A stretch of DNA of 64,000 bases from Lepidodermella squamata (lineage: Eukaryota > Gastrotricha): contig JBLDXI010000103.1 in NCBI GenBank assembly GCA_047495785.1, positions 1-64,000 of the forward strand, given 5' to 3'. Below are positions 32,574-44,372 of this stretch, piece by piece (position 1 is the stretch's first letter; the number at the start of each line of letters is the position of its first letter). The translations under genes were made by a program, and so were the position numbers. A model generated the notes under the pieces. It was not told the DNA's origin. It was given only the letters and a program-made list of their open reading frames with translations, and did no database searches.

Positions 32574-32707
32574 ATCTTCCCGACCTGCACCTTTGCTGAC
32601 GCATCGCCAGCCGTTCGTCGTGTACTGCCATTCACCAGCCTCGCCGACGCTTATGCACATGCCGCCGGCGTTGAGTAAATCGCGAGCGTTATCGCAGACA
32701 AAGCGAC
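32514..32707 (-). CDS. Possible partial exon of an unknown protein
   Basis: Downstream of a good acceptor (TATAACAG before 32707) the minus strand is open for 64 codons: FVCDNARDLLNAGGMC, EWQYTTNGWRCV, GCINDLVGNM, ending ACT and TAA. Four regularly spaced cysteines and balanced composition resemble a small extracellular module. No upstream exon with a start was identified, and the 3' half lies in the hairpin. Confidence 0.35.
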
Positions 32708-34208
32708 CTGTTATACATATATTATATCAGAAATTAGCATGATTAATAATCTCATCTTACGAAAAGAAATATAACCAAAACGAGTTTTGCCATGATAATT
32801 CGGTTGACTGATGAAATTAATAGAATAGGGTTATTTAAGTAAAAAGAAGAGAATTAAATAAGCTTGAGCAGGATACTCGTATTGATGATGCGGCGTGAAG
32901 GGCGGCCAGGAACATTTAAGGCGACTGATTCAATAAACGATGAGGCATGATGTTAATGCTAAGACGTATCGCGCACTCGAATGGCGTCACCAACTAATAA
33001 AAAAATGAACATCTGAAATAACCATGTGATGCCAGGTGATGATTCACAGAAAAACTAACATACGGACGGTAAATAATGGCGTTAGATTCGTGTTGTTGTT
33101 TTCGACATGAATGAATGAGGCTATTCCATCGTGCCATCGCGCCCTCTTACACTCATGCATAAAATGCACGTGATGAAATACCGATCCATGGCGGAATTCA
33201 GGCGCATGTTTACACCGATTTCCGTGTCAATTACACTATCATTTTGTTTCAAGTAATAAGTTAATCTTTGACCCGTGCGATGATCAATTTATTGTACGAT
33301 CGATCGATGGATTGACCGATCGATCGATTGATTGACGCGATTCGATCGATTGACCAATCAGCGCACGCCCAGAAGTTCAACTATTTAGCTCAAAAACAAT
33401 GATGTCATACAGGATTGCTGAAATTCGCTCATGGTCTAGGATACTGGGCTTATTTTAACGGTTACGGGTCCGCATTTTCCGTCTTTTAGTGATTCCCGGC
33501 TCTCCTGCACACATTTATATCAGTGTGGTGCAAACGCGGATTCAGGAGACTCTTGGGCTCGTTTTTGCAGGACATTTTGCAGGCTGCAGGAGGATTTTTG
33601 GTTTTTCGGGGTCTTGCTCCACATTGACTCTGGCCTTTTGCTCCAACGGACTCCCTTGCAAACTTGGGCTCCAGATGAGGTGCATCTTCTGTAGATTTTA
33701 ATTCGGCGTTGTATCAAATACCATAGTCTTCATGATTCGAATAAATTGTCAAATTTCTCTTACGGAATTTTTTTCGAATTTCAATATGATGCTTGTATCG
33801 TGTAGTAAAATTGCCTTTTGGGCTTTTTTAGACTTTTTGCAGGTTCCGAAGTGACTTTTTGTTTTTTGAAGGTCTGTAACGCTAACTGTTACACTTAATT
33901 ACACTAAAAACCCTCTACTAACTCCGGCGATCCGGCGATAATTTTGGGCTCCGGCTGCTGCTCCATAATTTTTGGGCTTGGGCCACACTGATTTGGATGA
34001 TCGATTTTCTCCAGACTTGCAGATGGCAAAGTTAGAATTTTAGAACAAAACGCGCTGCTGCCGGAGCTAAACTTCGGCGACATTATTCAAGCATAGAAGT
34101 GGATAATATTGAAAAAAAGCAGAACTCAGGTTTCAGATTTCAGGAAGTTGTAAAGCAAAGTGTTTTGGCTTTTTATTTATTATTGCTCGAAATATTGCAT
34201 CTAATCTG
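32708..34208. other. Intergenic, simple-sequence patches, no gene seen
   Basis: A GATC/GATTGA-rich patch at 33290-33355 ends in CGATCGATTGACCAATCAGC, which recurs near 37371-37390, so it is probably the edge of a dispersed repeat. No coding sequence is supported. TTTATT near 34173 fits the PP1 polyadenylation signal on the minus strand. Confidence 0.5.
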
Positions 34209-35662
34209 TTACAAGTTCGGCCGCCGACTTTGATACATAGGGTTCCTAGCAGGTCGGATAATCTAAAATAAAACAACGCATTTTCATAATCAATTCCCAA
34301 CTGTAACAACGAAGTAATGAGTACCTGAAATGAACATAGCAGCGTTTCATCAACCGACAAAACAGCTGCCGAATTTTCAAACTCGCCGCAGTAGTTCGGT
34401 GCCGAAAAAATCGTAACCAACTTCTGATTCGCGAAAAATTCATAACCATCCTCGACAACTTGATGCGCCCGGCAAATCAGATCTAGATCGTGACGATTCA
34501 AAAACTCAGCCACAACATCAGCTCCAAAGGTTAGTGACACCCCACGATCATTCTGCTGCCAGCCTGGAGTTTCAGAGCTAGGGTCAGACCAGAGTAGATC
34601 GCAGGCCAAGCCTTTCGATGGGATCTCAAATGGTCGTTTGATTCGCCGGATCTGGTCCATAGATTGAAGATCGGGCGACAAACCGCCGTGGCAGCAGAAG
34701 ATCTTACTATCAACAATCGCGGCTAAGGGTAGGCAGTTGAAACAGTCGATGAAGGTGTGCCACAGCTTCGGGCTAAATCTTCGTTTGCATTCGTCGTGAA
34801 ATCCGTAGATGTACGATATCGTTGAAGTTTCGTGATTGCCGCGGAGGATGAAAAACTTGTCAGGGTATTTGACTTTGTGACAAAGTAATAGGCACACTGT
34901 CTCGAGCTGTTGTGGGCCTCTATCGACGTAATCGCCCAGGAATAGGTAGTTTGAATCTGGAGGGAAGCCGGCTACACCGAATATTCGAACAAGGTCCGTG
35001 AATTGGCCGTGAAGATCGCCTTAATTCAGATGGGTAATCCTGGAATCGATAGATTTATTACAGTAATTACCGCAAATTTTGATGGGAGCAGGGATTTCGA
35101 GTAGAGTAGGCTGACTTAGAAAAATGTCTCTTGCATTATGGCATAGAGCTGTGATTTCCCACTCGCTCATCTGCACCCTGTCGCCCAGCCACGCTTCTAC
35201 AGATAAAATGAGACTTAAGAGGGTCCCCCACAGAGCAGCAGGCTTCAAAGCAGGGTAAATGCACAAAACAGTCCTCCTAGCAGGCGCTCAGTCTTAGCCT
35301 CTGATTTTCAACCTATGGACTAACATGATGGTCAGCCATTCTAGCTTTTCACACCACAAATTGAGGAGCAAAAGTCATGAAAACTCCGTAATGTAGCTCA
35401 GACCTCAATTTGGTCGAAAGAGTCGTTTTTCAAAAAATTTCTTAAATTTATGATGAGCCCATATTCAGGAAAATTACGCAGAATTTTAACGTAATTAATT
35501 CGATATATTGTTGCGTGGCGTTTGCACCGCTTTTTGAGTTCATCCTGCTTTAAAGCCTGCTGCTCTGTGGGGGCCCGACTTGAGACGTACAAATTTCGAA
35601 AACTCACCCTCTAACAGCCTCGAGATCAAATGATCAACGTCCAATACATAACCTCCAGGCAT
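34209..35662 (-). CDS. Serine/threonine protein phosphatase PP1 catalytic subunit, divergent
   Basis: Four exons (35662-35608, 35196-35071, 35019-34325, 34262-34209) join to 309 residues. The order is the PP1 order: [107 protein letters not shown] and CSFQIIRPA. The metal-binding motifs GDxHG, GDxVDRG and GNHE and the catalytic His are all kept. Unlike canonical PP1 it has GDLHGQ for GDIHGQ and many conservative changes, as in germline PP1 paralogues of some invertebrates (inference). It acts in the cytosol or nucleus through regulatory subunits. The start lies 210 bp from the diverging gene at 35873, implying a shared promoter region. Confidence 0.93.
35225..35573. repeat. Inverted-repeat element in PP1 intron 1
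   Basis: Arms CCCCCACAGAGCAGCAGGCT (35225 on) and its complement ending at 35573 are 30 bases long with one mismatch, 349 bp apart end to end. This resembles a small MITE; a target duplication is not clear. It fills most of intron 1, close to the exon 2 acceptor. Confidence 0.7.
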
Positions 35663-35872
35663 TTTATGCTGAAATAATCTAACAGATGAAAATGAATGCA
35701 TTAAACGCAATTGCCTTAAATGTAACTGTTGACTTCAGATAATTTTACGATTGTAAGTCTAGCCAAGCATCGGTAGTCGTAATAAAAATCATGAATCAGA
35801 AAGGAATATCCTCTCGCTTGGATTGCTTTTTGCCTAAGTCAATATCCCCCTTTTGAGTCATTCAGCGGTGAG

Positions 35873-37129
35873 ATGAAAAGGATGCTTAGTAAGTTCGCGA
35901 TTACCTTATTTGCCATTGTCCCAGCATTTTCTGGGATGCAGCTGCCTAATGACAGGAAAGCAAAGTCTATGAGCAAATTGAATCGCGACAGACTCCTAAC
36001 AGCCTCCCCTACTCCTCCGACATGCGGAAAAGGCAAGTTGAGACAATCGATTCCGGAAAACGCCGAATCTACCACTGAGGGGCTTAACGCTAAAGCAACT
36101 GAATTTCCTCATTTCATACTCTTAAGGTAAGCTTTTCATCTTTACTTCTCATGACCAAAAATATCGTGAAAAATACAGAAGTAAATGTTTTCTCAGGTTG
36201 CTATTTTCATCCTTATTTCGGAAATTTCTTTAGGATCGATTCCGGAGGAGAAAAATTTGCTTGGTGTGCTGGGGCGCTGATTGCCCAAAAGTGGATCCTT
36301 TCCTCGGCAAGTTGCCTCGGAAAGGGAGTCCAGATGGCTGCTTTTTACGGCGTCGACGTTATTGAGAGGTCGACGGTCGCACGAGAAATCGATTTGATAA
36401 ACAGTGAAGGCAAAGCTTTGGATGACATCTTCACAGATTTGGTCATCATTCATCCGAAATTCGAATCAGACAAGAATCCTGAGTTCAATTTTGCTCTAAT
36501 ACGAATCTCCCCTACTCACTTTGAGTTGAGCAATGGGAAGAGTGTTGTGAGCGCGAAATCTTACAACAATTTCTCGGAAATCTATTCCCCGATTTGCCTG
36601 GCTGATGCTCCATCCCCTGGTAATAAGTCCTTGCTTCTTGAAACTACGTTTTCTGGCACGCAAACGGATGGCGACATTACAATAAATCGCTTGCAAAGTT
36701 TCCAACAAAAAGTATGCAATTGTTTCGTTGGGTTTTTTTTCTATACGAATTATCTTTTTTCAGCCATGTCCCGATCTTTGGAATACCAAATCGCCCTTGG
36801 TAAGATCAATCTATTCATAAGCATATCTGATTTTGTTGTTGTTATAGTTCTGCACCGAATCATTTCGAGCTTGTGGGTCACATTCCGGATCGTTGTTGAC
36901 GTACCTCGGGGAAGGCGATCGATGGTACTTACTCGGCCTTTCTAACAATTTTGAATGTGTCGATGAGATGAGAAAATGTTTCACGGTGTTAAATCCTGAA
37001 ATCATGACTTGGATAAAGGCGTGGACGGAAGAACAGCAGAAAAATGGTACATCGTCGCGTGCAAATAACGCTTCAAGTTCATTTCCTTGGCTTTTATTAC
37101 TAATAATGACGTTTGCCATTATGAAATGA
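35873..37129 (+). CDS. Catalytically dead S1 protease homologue 2, GPI-tail type
   Basis: Exons 35873-36126, 36234-36711, 36764-36799 and 36848-37129 give 349 residues. A signal peptide (MKRMLSKFAITLFAIVPAFS) precedes a propeptide with the linking cysteine (PTCGKG). The activation site is replaced by LLRIDSGG. Catalytic His is Ser (LSSASC), Asp is Asn (EFNFALIRI), and the serine loop reads CGSHSGSLL, keeping Ser but losing the oxyanion Gly and Asp194. The SPICL and TWIKAW landmarks remain. It ends SSFPWLLLLIMTFAIMK after a small-residue stretch, as GPI signals do. The intron after the IRI block, present in its three relatives, is missing. All frames are open, so a structural or binding role is likely rather than decay. 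Confidence 0.82.
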
Positions 37130-38046
37130 ACAACTTATTGAAATCGTGATCGTCTCATGATTTTCCCTCATTTCATAAAGAAAATTCTCAATGTGGATCA
37201 AATAATTTTATATTTATGTAAAAAATGACCTTGCCACGCCCTCTGCGCGGTTTCCATTGACCACGAGCGTAAACTCCATATTTGTTGGTAAATTGCTACG
37301 GCAGAAAACCTTTGTTCCAAAAAGGCTTATGGATCGCACGACCAAAATGTTTCATCGGGGGGTCATGGCAACGATCGATTGACCAATCAGCGTGCGCATT
37401 GGATTGGAGTTTCAAGTGGTCACGCAATGCAAGCTGTTTTCGATAAACATTAGAAAAATCACTCATGCGAACCAACAATATGCGCCTGGGCTCATAAATT
37501 CAAGAATTTTGAGTGTATTTGGCGTGTCTATCTTTGAAATTTCGACGTCATGTCGGTTTGGCCAAAAGTCGGTCTCAAATGAGATTTTTATAGTTACGAG
37601 CTCAGAATTTACTGCCAGTCATTTTTCTGAAAATCGCACCTCAAAATTTCCAAGTAATATGTCCGCTTTCGTTCCTTTTTGCGAGTTCATAAGCAGTATG
37701 TAATATGTTCATAGCATGAGCTCGAGAAGAGCATCAAAAAATCACTCAATCGCGAGCCAAATGGTGGTGTGAAAATCACCGAAAAAAATCGATGCACGCA
37801 TGAGGAATTGAACCGCAGCAGCGCGATGTTGATGTCAGCAGGTGCATTTTTGGCTTTGTGCTTACTGCGAATGAAAGTGAGAAAAATTACCTTCATTGTT
37901 TCGAAAATTATGATTCTGGGACAATATTTATTATATTGCCTGTCTAGACTTGCGAATAATTTTTTCGGTATTTATAAAGCACCAATGTTGAAGTCATTGA
38001 TTTATTCTTTCTTGAGAATACGAGTTCCGAATTAAAGCCAAGAGTC
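37130..38046. other. Intergenic with conserved upstream block of family A
   Basis: Most has no gene. About 37895-37965 (TTCGAAAATTATGATTCTGG through GTCTAGACTTGCG) recurs before the A2 and A3 genes (about 52340 and 53386), marking a shared duplicated promoter region. Confidence 0.6.
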
Positions 38047-38335
38047 ATGCATTTTATGGGTGCTTTTTGTCTCTCTATCCTTTTGTTTTCCGCGGCTGTA
38101 TCGTGCTGCAAACCGTGCCGTGCTGCGGATTATCCATTATTAAATATCGATGAAGACATGCTTGTCGATGCTCAAGAATTAAAACCAGAAGAATACCCTG
38201 GTAGAAGCATCAACACCAACGACAGGAATAAAAATCCCATAAATGAAAAAGGAGAGTAAGTTCTGAATTGTTTTATTTTTCCGCATCTAGCATAATAATT
38301 ACAGACCCGGTCTTCAGCAAGAATTTGGTCTCTGA
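38047..38335 (+). CDS. Small secreted peptide, family A (A1)
   Basis: Exons 38047-38255 and 38305-38335 (49-bp intron, GTAAGT donor) encode 79 residues. The start MHFMGAFCLSILLFSAAVSC is a signal peptide, followed by CKPCRA and an acidic part with IDEDMLVDAQELKPEEYPGR. The short second exon adds PGLQQEFGL. A shared start, splice site and C-terminal QQEF in three copies show it is a real gene family. The function is unknown; the acidic, mostly cysteine-poor mature part could be a peptide precursor. Confidence 0.75.
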
Positions 38336-38974
38336 AGTTTGATAAGGGAGAAGCTATGATAAAACTTGCAACTTTGGAGGATCACATAATGTATGAGCAG
38401 ACCGTTCATCGTGATAATAAAGATCTGAGGTTCTCATCTAGATGCGCTTTTGGTATCTATGCTTGATTTACGGGAATTTAGGCAATTATGACCATTTTAT
38501 TGCTTCTTCACATCGACCTCTCCGAAGGGATCAGTCCCATGTCCCATCATTCCGAGCTTGTGGATCATTTTCCTGATCTTTGTTGACGTACCCTGGGGAA
38601 GGAACTTACTAGGCCTGTCTAAAAATTAGGTCCAAGTTTGGCGAGTCAATTCTTTTGGGATGGGTCCAAAATACTCCATATTTGCTACTTTGCCCACCTA
38701 TCTCGCTTGACCTTGACTTTCAGCTCAATTAAAGGTTGTTGAATGCTCCCCTCATAACTCATAAGAGTACAGAACGGGCAAGATGTACCTGAAACGTGAT
38801 CAAAAGTTGACACTAACCGTTATAAATTCAAACATCAATAAATGTTAATTAGTTGGTAATGCAGGGGCCTGTATATCTAATTTCGGCTAATTCCTTTGAA
38901 ACCTGAAACTTCCCACGGCATTTTAATTTATTTAACACAACACCTCGGTTCATACCTCGCGATATTCCGCTTTC
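38336..38974. other. Spacer between A1 and receptor 1, with a protease-exon relic
   Basis: Contains a relic at 38546-38630 (listed separately). Otherwise no gene is supported. Confidence 0.5.
38546..38630 (+). pseudogene. Relic of a pseudoprotease last exon
   Basis: The DNA around TCCGAGCTTGTGGATCATTT and GTTGACGTACC-GGGGAAGG matches the start of the last exon of the gene at 35873 (36857-36945), with small deletions. It is too short and shifted to be coded; it documents a duplication of the protease region. Confidence 0.65.
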
Positions 38975-41302
38975 ATGTCCTTTACAATCACTCTTGCAGC
39001 TGGGCTTGTGTTTGCGGGGCTGAGTTATAGCTCAGCAAAGCCTTACAAACTGAACGTTTTATACATAGCGCCGAATGGTCTGGTGAGAAACAGCTCGTTT
39101 CAGGTTGTAACTCAATTCGTCACTAATCACGTCAATTCAAGAAATGACATTTTACCCGATTACGAACTGCAGCTGACCATTGGCGATGAGGGAAGTGGCG
39201 GAACTTTATCCGCCCGTCACGTGATCGATTTCGACAGAAGTTTCTCAAACTCGTCTACTTACAAATCGCCCCTAATTTTAGGCCCAAGTACCTCGAATGG
39301 TTGCAAAGCAGCTGGAGCTCTGCTAGTTCATCTGAACCTCGTTGAATTAAGCACGTTCTGCGCAGCACCGATTTTAGTTGACCGAACAAGGTTCAGGAAC
39401 CTATTTCTCATGTTCTCAACCGGCCGAGTTACAGCGATAGGTATTATCCTTTTTGTGAAAGATGTCGGAAAATGGTCACGGATAGGGATATTAGCTGATG
39501 CCTCTAATCCTTACTCGTTTGCCACTGCGGTTAACGTGAACTCAGTCGCGACCCAAGCAGGCATTGATGTTCCCTTTTTCGATGCTGACATCGAAATGAT
39601 TTCGGATAAAGTTTCCACTCTGAAGCGGCTTGACGTACGAATCTTAGTGTTACTATCATTTTCTTCCAATAAATTTCTAGGATGGAGTTTAATCTGTAAC
39701 TTGGCGAAGCATGGAATGATAGGGCCCAAGTTTTTCATCATCACAAACACCAACTATCCGGATTTTACGGACGTCCCCGAGGAGCCATATCCTGGCTGCA
39801 AAAGGACCATAATCGCTGAAGCTTTGAAATATCTAGTTTTCATCTACCAGCAACGCTACGACGAATTTCTGTCTACAAAGTCTTCATTCGGACATTCTTT
39901 CGCCGATTTTGAAGCTTCGATCAGATCCATTCAGCCTGACGTTAAGTCATACTCTGATTACGTCTTAACCTTCACATACTACGACACGCTGCTTCGAGGG
40001 ATTATAGCTTTGAATGAGACGGAAATTCGGTTGAAAGCTCGGAATTTCAGTCTTCGGGATTACGAGCTAAACCAACGATTCGTCATGGAAATTGCAAACG
40101 AGACGCTGTATCAGTTGAGAGTTTCTGGACTTCGGATGGGAGAAATGTATTACGACAAAACTGGAGAGGTCGATAACGACGTCATTTCCATAGGCCAATA
40201 CACTTCTATCTCAGGATATCGCAATGTTATATCGGTCCGGTTGAAGCACAATGCAAATGATTCGAATTTTACTTCGTATGAGACTGTCAAAATTGGAGGT
40301 AATCAGTACAATTTCTCATCTGGCCAGCCGCCGAGGGATTGCAGGAATTACGTTACTTTCATTCAGCAAATCTCATGGGGGGTCTGTCTCACTGTAATCT
40401 CTCTCGCCTCTCTACTTTCGATCGTTCAATTAGCTTCTATGGTGATTGGCGCAAGGGAGTTAATTAGGTCAAGCATTGAAGACGAGCACGACTTTTCAAT
40501 TAAAATGTTTGGATTGTCATCGTGCATTGTTTTGAACATGTCGTCCATTCTTTTCGCGTGGCCGATTGGCCAATCTTCGGTTGAAGCACGTTCTCTTTGG
40601 ATTAGCAAAATTCTTCTCATTTGTAGTGGAAATTCTGGAATTTTCGCAATTACCTCATTCCGGGCGGTCTTTCTATGCAATGAACTAAGGCTGAAATACC
40701 TATTAAAACGCGAGCGAATTGCTTCAAGAGCTGTCCTAGCATATACATATCGTCGCGATGAAGAAAATATGCCCAGGGACGTGAGAATCGACCACCGTAG
40801 AGTCGCGAAACAAACTTTTGCTTCCACGGGAGTTTTCGTGCTTTCGAACATTATTCTTGCTGCGATTTTGTTTGCGACTCGCCGTGTATTTTGTGCACTT
40901 GAGTTCTATCATTCTGTCGAAGACGATGAAAATGATTTGACGATTCGTCAGCTTATCATGGTTTGTCAAAGTGATAGATTCAAGGTGTATTGTGGAGTTT
41001 TTCTGGCATTTCAATTCTTGCTGCTGTTAGCCGGTGCCTATTCAGCTTATCGGATAAAGAGGGACATCCCGATGGGTAAACGGCAGAAAATTCTGCCGGC
41101 TGAACTAGCGTTTGGCCGGTTTGGCATAGCTAATAGCTTGACTGTTCTCCTCGCTTCGGCTTTTATAGTTGAGACTTTGAGCGGAAATTACGCGGCCCAG
41201 AACATGTTTGTGGCCTTTGCTGGCTTGTTTCAATCGCTTATGTCGTCTTTGCTATGGATTTCACCGATTGTTCTAAGCAAGAGTTCTGAGCTATTTTCAT
41301 AA
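38975..41302 (+). CDS. Class C G-protein-coupled receptor, GABA-B-like (receptor 1)
   Basis: Uninterrupted 775 residues. A signal peptide (ITLAAGLVFAGLSYSSA) leads into a Venus-flytrap ligand domain to about residue 455, with GPSTSNGCKAAGALLVHL, KDVGKWSRIGILADAS and YSDYVLTFTYYDTLLRG. Seven hydrophobic segments follow at about 465-775, beginning LTVISLASLLSIVQL and ending FQSLMSSLLWISPIVL. There is no cysteine-rich linker domain, which points to the GABA-B side of class C. Several NxS/T sites lie in the ectodomain. AATAAA at 41338 is 36 bases past the stop. The gene has no intron although neighbours have several. The ligand is unknown. A close paralogue is at 54755. Confidence 0.88.
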   Translation: MSFTITLAAGLVFAGLSYSSAKPYKLNVLYIAPNGLVRNSSFQVVTQFVTNHVNSRNDILPDYELQLTIGDEGSGGTLSARHVIDFDRSFSNSSTYKSPLILGPSTSNGCKAAGALLVHLNLVELSTFCAAPILVDRTRFRNLFLMFSTGRVTAIGIILFVKDVGKWSRIGILADASNPYSFATAVNVNSVATQAGIDVPFFDADIEMISDKVSTLKRLDVRILVLLSFSSNKFLGWSLICNLAKHGMIGPKFFIITNTNYPDFTDVPEEPYPGCKRTIIAEALKYLVFIYQQRYDEFLSTKSSFGHSFADFEASIRSIQPDVKSYSDYVLTFTYYDTLLRGIIALNETEIRLKARNFSLRDYELNQRFVMEIANETLYQLRVSGLRMGEMYYDKTGEVDNDVISIGQYTSISGYRNVISVRLKHNANDSNFTSYETVKIGGNQYNFSSGQPPRDCRNYVTFIQQISWGVCLTVISLASLLSIVQLASMVIGARELIRSSIEDEHDFSIKMFGLSSCIVLNMSSILFAWPIGQSSVEARSLWISKILLICSGNSGIFAITSFRAVFLCNELRLKYLLKRERIASRAVLAYTYRRDEENMPRDVRIDHRRVAKQTFASTGVFVLSNIILAAILFATRRVFCALEFYHSVEDDENDLTIRQLIMVCQSDRFKVYCGVFLAFQFLLLLAGAYSAYRIKRDIPMGKRQKILPAELAFGRFGIANSLTVLLASAFIVETLSGNYAAQNMFVAFAGLFQSLMSSLLWISPIVLSKSSELFS

Positions 41303-41506
41303 AGCGTCACAGTCGTTTCCAGCTTTCAATTGATAAGAATAAAGCAAGTTTTGAACCTTCCCTTGTTGATTAATGCCGAAAAGATTAGGCTTCAAACTTC
41401 GTGCAACAGACAGGATAGATGCGTGATTAGCATTTTCAACTCATAATATCATAATTCGTAAGCTTATGCGATCAAATCGTCTAAAATGAGTTCATTCGAA
41501 TGAGAA

Positions 41507-42818
41507 ATGATACCCCTCAGAAATATTTGCTTCCTCATATACCATATACTAGCGCTATCCTCGGCGCAGAACTTCGACCAGTGGTCTTATCTGCTAAGAA
41601 GATGGCAAACAACTCGGCGATTTCAGAACTACAAAAGTTACGATCCTAAAGCAGAGGGAAGCCAAGGTGAACTGGACGCATTTTCTCCTCAGTATTGTGG
41701 TAAACTCGGCTCAATCGGTAATGTCAAACAGCACGTAACATTTGGTATGGGCCGGATTCTCGGTGGGATAGAGGTCAGCACTAGCATGTATCCATATCAG
41801 GTTTTGCTTATGTAAGACCTTTACGGTGACTTTGAGTTTAGGAGAACATGTTGAGCTTAACATTTTCCTGTATTCAGGATACGAGAAAACAGTGGCTTGC
41901 GTCAGAATTGTGGTGGCGTGCTAATAGACCGCGAATGGGTCCTGACAGCGGCACATTGCTTACAGAAACCGCAACAGCACGTCGTGTTTTTTGGAGTCGA
42001 TTCCATTGACAAACAGCGAGGGCCGTTAACTTGTATGCTCGAGCCTGCTGTACAGCGGACGGTCGATCAAATTACGATCCATCCAAACTTCGAACGAGAC
42101 AACACCTTGGACCCAGCGTTTGACTATGCTTTAGTTCATTTTGGTAATTTTTCATGGATATGCGCATACTTTATGACTGAATTTACCTGAAAGAGCCCAT
42201 CGAGTATTCAGGCTACATAGCTCCTATCTGCATGTTCCGGCAAAATACTCCATTTTTCGATGGTGGAACAACAGCAGTTGCAACGGGTTATGGTTTGATT
42301 CGAAGTGGCGGCATCGTCAGCAAAGTATTGCGATCAATTCAGAACAATATAATGCCGATAAAAGTAAGTCCATTGAACTGAATCCGCGAAACCAGTCAAT
42401 TAATTTACATAGGAGTGTCAAATTGCGAAGTTCTACGGAAATCCTATCGATCCAGATACGGTTGGTGAATTTTCAGATTTTCATTTCAACTGAATGAAAT
42501 TGCTTTAAATTTAAACTAACACATTTTCAGATGATTTGCCTTGATACGAATGGGCAACGGGACACTTGTACGGGCGACTCTGGTGGACCCTGGGCCACTA
42601 TAGCCCGCCCGTTCCCTGGAGCTGGGCAGCGAATGACGTTGGTAGGAATAACAAGCTATGGGAATCCTAGCGGCTGCGGTGACCCTCCAAGTGTTGGGGC
42701 GAGAATTACTGACAACGTTGTAGCTTGGATTCTGAAACTCGTAAACAAGGGGGCGAAGAAGCGGAGAACCCAGAACGCAAACCTTCAGTTTGTCAGTAGC
42801 ATATGGAACAGGAAGTAA
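41507..42818 (+). CDS. Secreted trypsin-like serine protease (S1 family)
   Basis: Five exons (41507-41811, 41878-42143, 42194-42363, 42413-42460, 42531-42818) encode 358 residues. Signal peptide, propeptide with LDAFSPQYCG, activation site GRILGG, then the triad: LTAAHC, FDYALVHF and TGDSGGPW. The propeptide cysteine can pair with APIC, making a two-chain enzyme. The residue two before Cys191 is Asp (RDTC), the Asp189 of trypsins, so cleavage after Arg/Lys is expected. Position 226 is Ser. A basic C-terminal extension (NKGAKKRRTQ) is unusual. AATAAA at 42838 is 20 bases after the stop. All phases agree with the other three S1 genes here. Confidence 0.93.
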
Positions 42819-44372
42819 ATAATCTTAATAGCTGGCAAATAAATCCCTATCGGTTGATGCTAAGCAGACAATTTTGGCATGGTATAAGTTATAAGTAATT
42901 TTCGCTCAAAGTTCAATATTTAATTTTAAATTTTGATTCCCCTGATTCGCTATCAAATTTTCTATTTTTGTATGAGCCTAATGTGTAGGATCCCATTTTC
43001 ACGCTCAATTACCACTGCAGAGAAGCAAGCACATTTTCGATGCATTGAGGTTGCCAATCAACCAATCCAGGCCAGAATTAGTGGTGGAAGGTAGAACAAA
43101 CAACGTATTATGATGATCACAGCCACTGGTTTTCTCCGAAATTTCTCCGAAAGAGCCAGCCGAGAAGACCGTAGAAAATTATTATTGATTCATTTCTTGA
43201 ATTGGCATATTTCTGATTTTATTTTACTACCATCGCCTGTTACGGCGCTCTCGGCGCGATTACATAGCCTCATTGACTCATAAATTTATGATGCAATCAA
43301 CAATGTAAAAAGGCGATCTAAAATTAACGGTAGAAAAGATAATATGCTTTTTCTCTAAAAAGAGTGCTGGTTATTAAACGACTTGTAGCCAGTCCCGTGG
43401 GTCGTGTGAGAGGCTCAGCTGGCTAGGTTTTGAAACTTCACGCAAATGCCAAGCTGCACTGTTTGATTTATCACGCGTTATGCAGTGTGAGGCGTTACAC
43501 AACGCGTTATAACGGCCGGGGCGCGCACACCGACTGTTTCTCGCGGTATCATAACGCGTGTTCAAGTGTTCAAGTGCGCCCTTGTCGTCCGGGCGCACGC
43601 CGGTGCGTCGCCGCCTATAACAACACCATTTGCGCCGCAGCCGAAAAGCCGCGCTGCTGCGCCGCCAAACGCCGACTTTCGACTCCTGCCGGCTTCAGCC
43701 TTTTGACTGATATTATATTATCACATTCTTTTTCCGACTTTATTGCATGCCATACGGGTCAGTTCATTCACAACTTTGGTTTTTCCTTACAAGCCTCGAA
43801 ACTTGACCGCGAGAATAAAATGACACAACGACGACTCTTTGTTGAAAATGAAATGACAATCTAATGAAAATGTGTTCGGTGCCTAGTTTCCATTTTCAAG
43901 TGAGTAGCTACTTATTGCCGCTTCAAGTCAAGAGCTGTGCGGTACTTGAGGTGATTCAAAGACGCACGAATTAATAAGACACCGACCGCAGAGCAGGTGC
44001 GCGTCGGTGTCCAAGAGAGTGCGATGAGGCGAGAAAGACACCTGACGGACACCAGACGCTGAGATAAACGGCTAAACCAGCTCATTTAATAATTATGAAA
44101 TTAAGGTGGCTTTTTGTTGGCCGTCTAATTACTCGCCGGAAATTTTTCTATAACGCCGCCGAATTTTTCCACGATTAAATCGCACAACAACATCCAATTT
44201 TATCAAATATTTCGCATCAATTTTCAGTCCGTTTCTCTACCACATGGCCCATGACCTTCGGTGTTATTCTTTTTCGATTTTTTTTCGAATTTAATAAGCG
44301 CTATTTAAAATGTATACGTTCTTTTTAGAAAGTCAAGAAAAACCGTTTACTGCAGTTTAGTCAGCTTCTGGC
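42819..44372. other. Intergenic, GC-rich island, no gene seen
   Basis: AT-rich except 43440-43690, which has CACAACGCGTTATAAC and CATAACGCG inverted motifs and many CGCC blocks, like the GC-rich MITE at 31-32 kb but without clear ends. The open frame there has no protein-like composition. Confidence 0.45.

Noticed and set aside
33290-33355. GATC-rich patch as a replication origin or regulatory array
   Set aside because: It is simple-sequence GATC/GATTGA repetition, and its edge recurs at 37.37 kb, so a dispersed repeat is the simpler view.
34133-34325. PP1 reading continued through the intron to a stop at 34133
   Set aside because: The extension loses the PP1 ending. Splicing from CAG at 34325 to 34262 gives SFQIIRPA and a stop at 34209, as the family predicts.
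43430-43864. 144-codon frame in the GC-rich island
   Set aside because: Composition is that of GC-rich repeat DNA; no signal peptide, motif or splice support.
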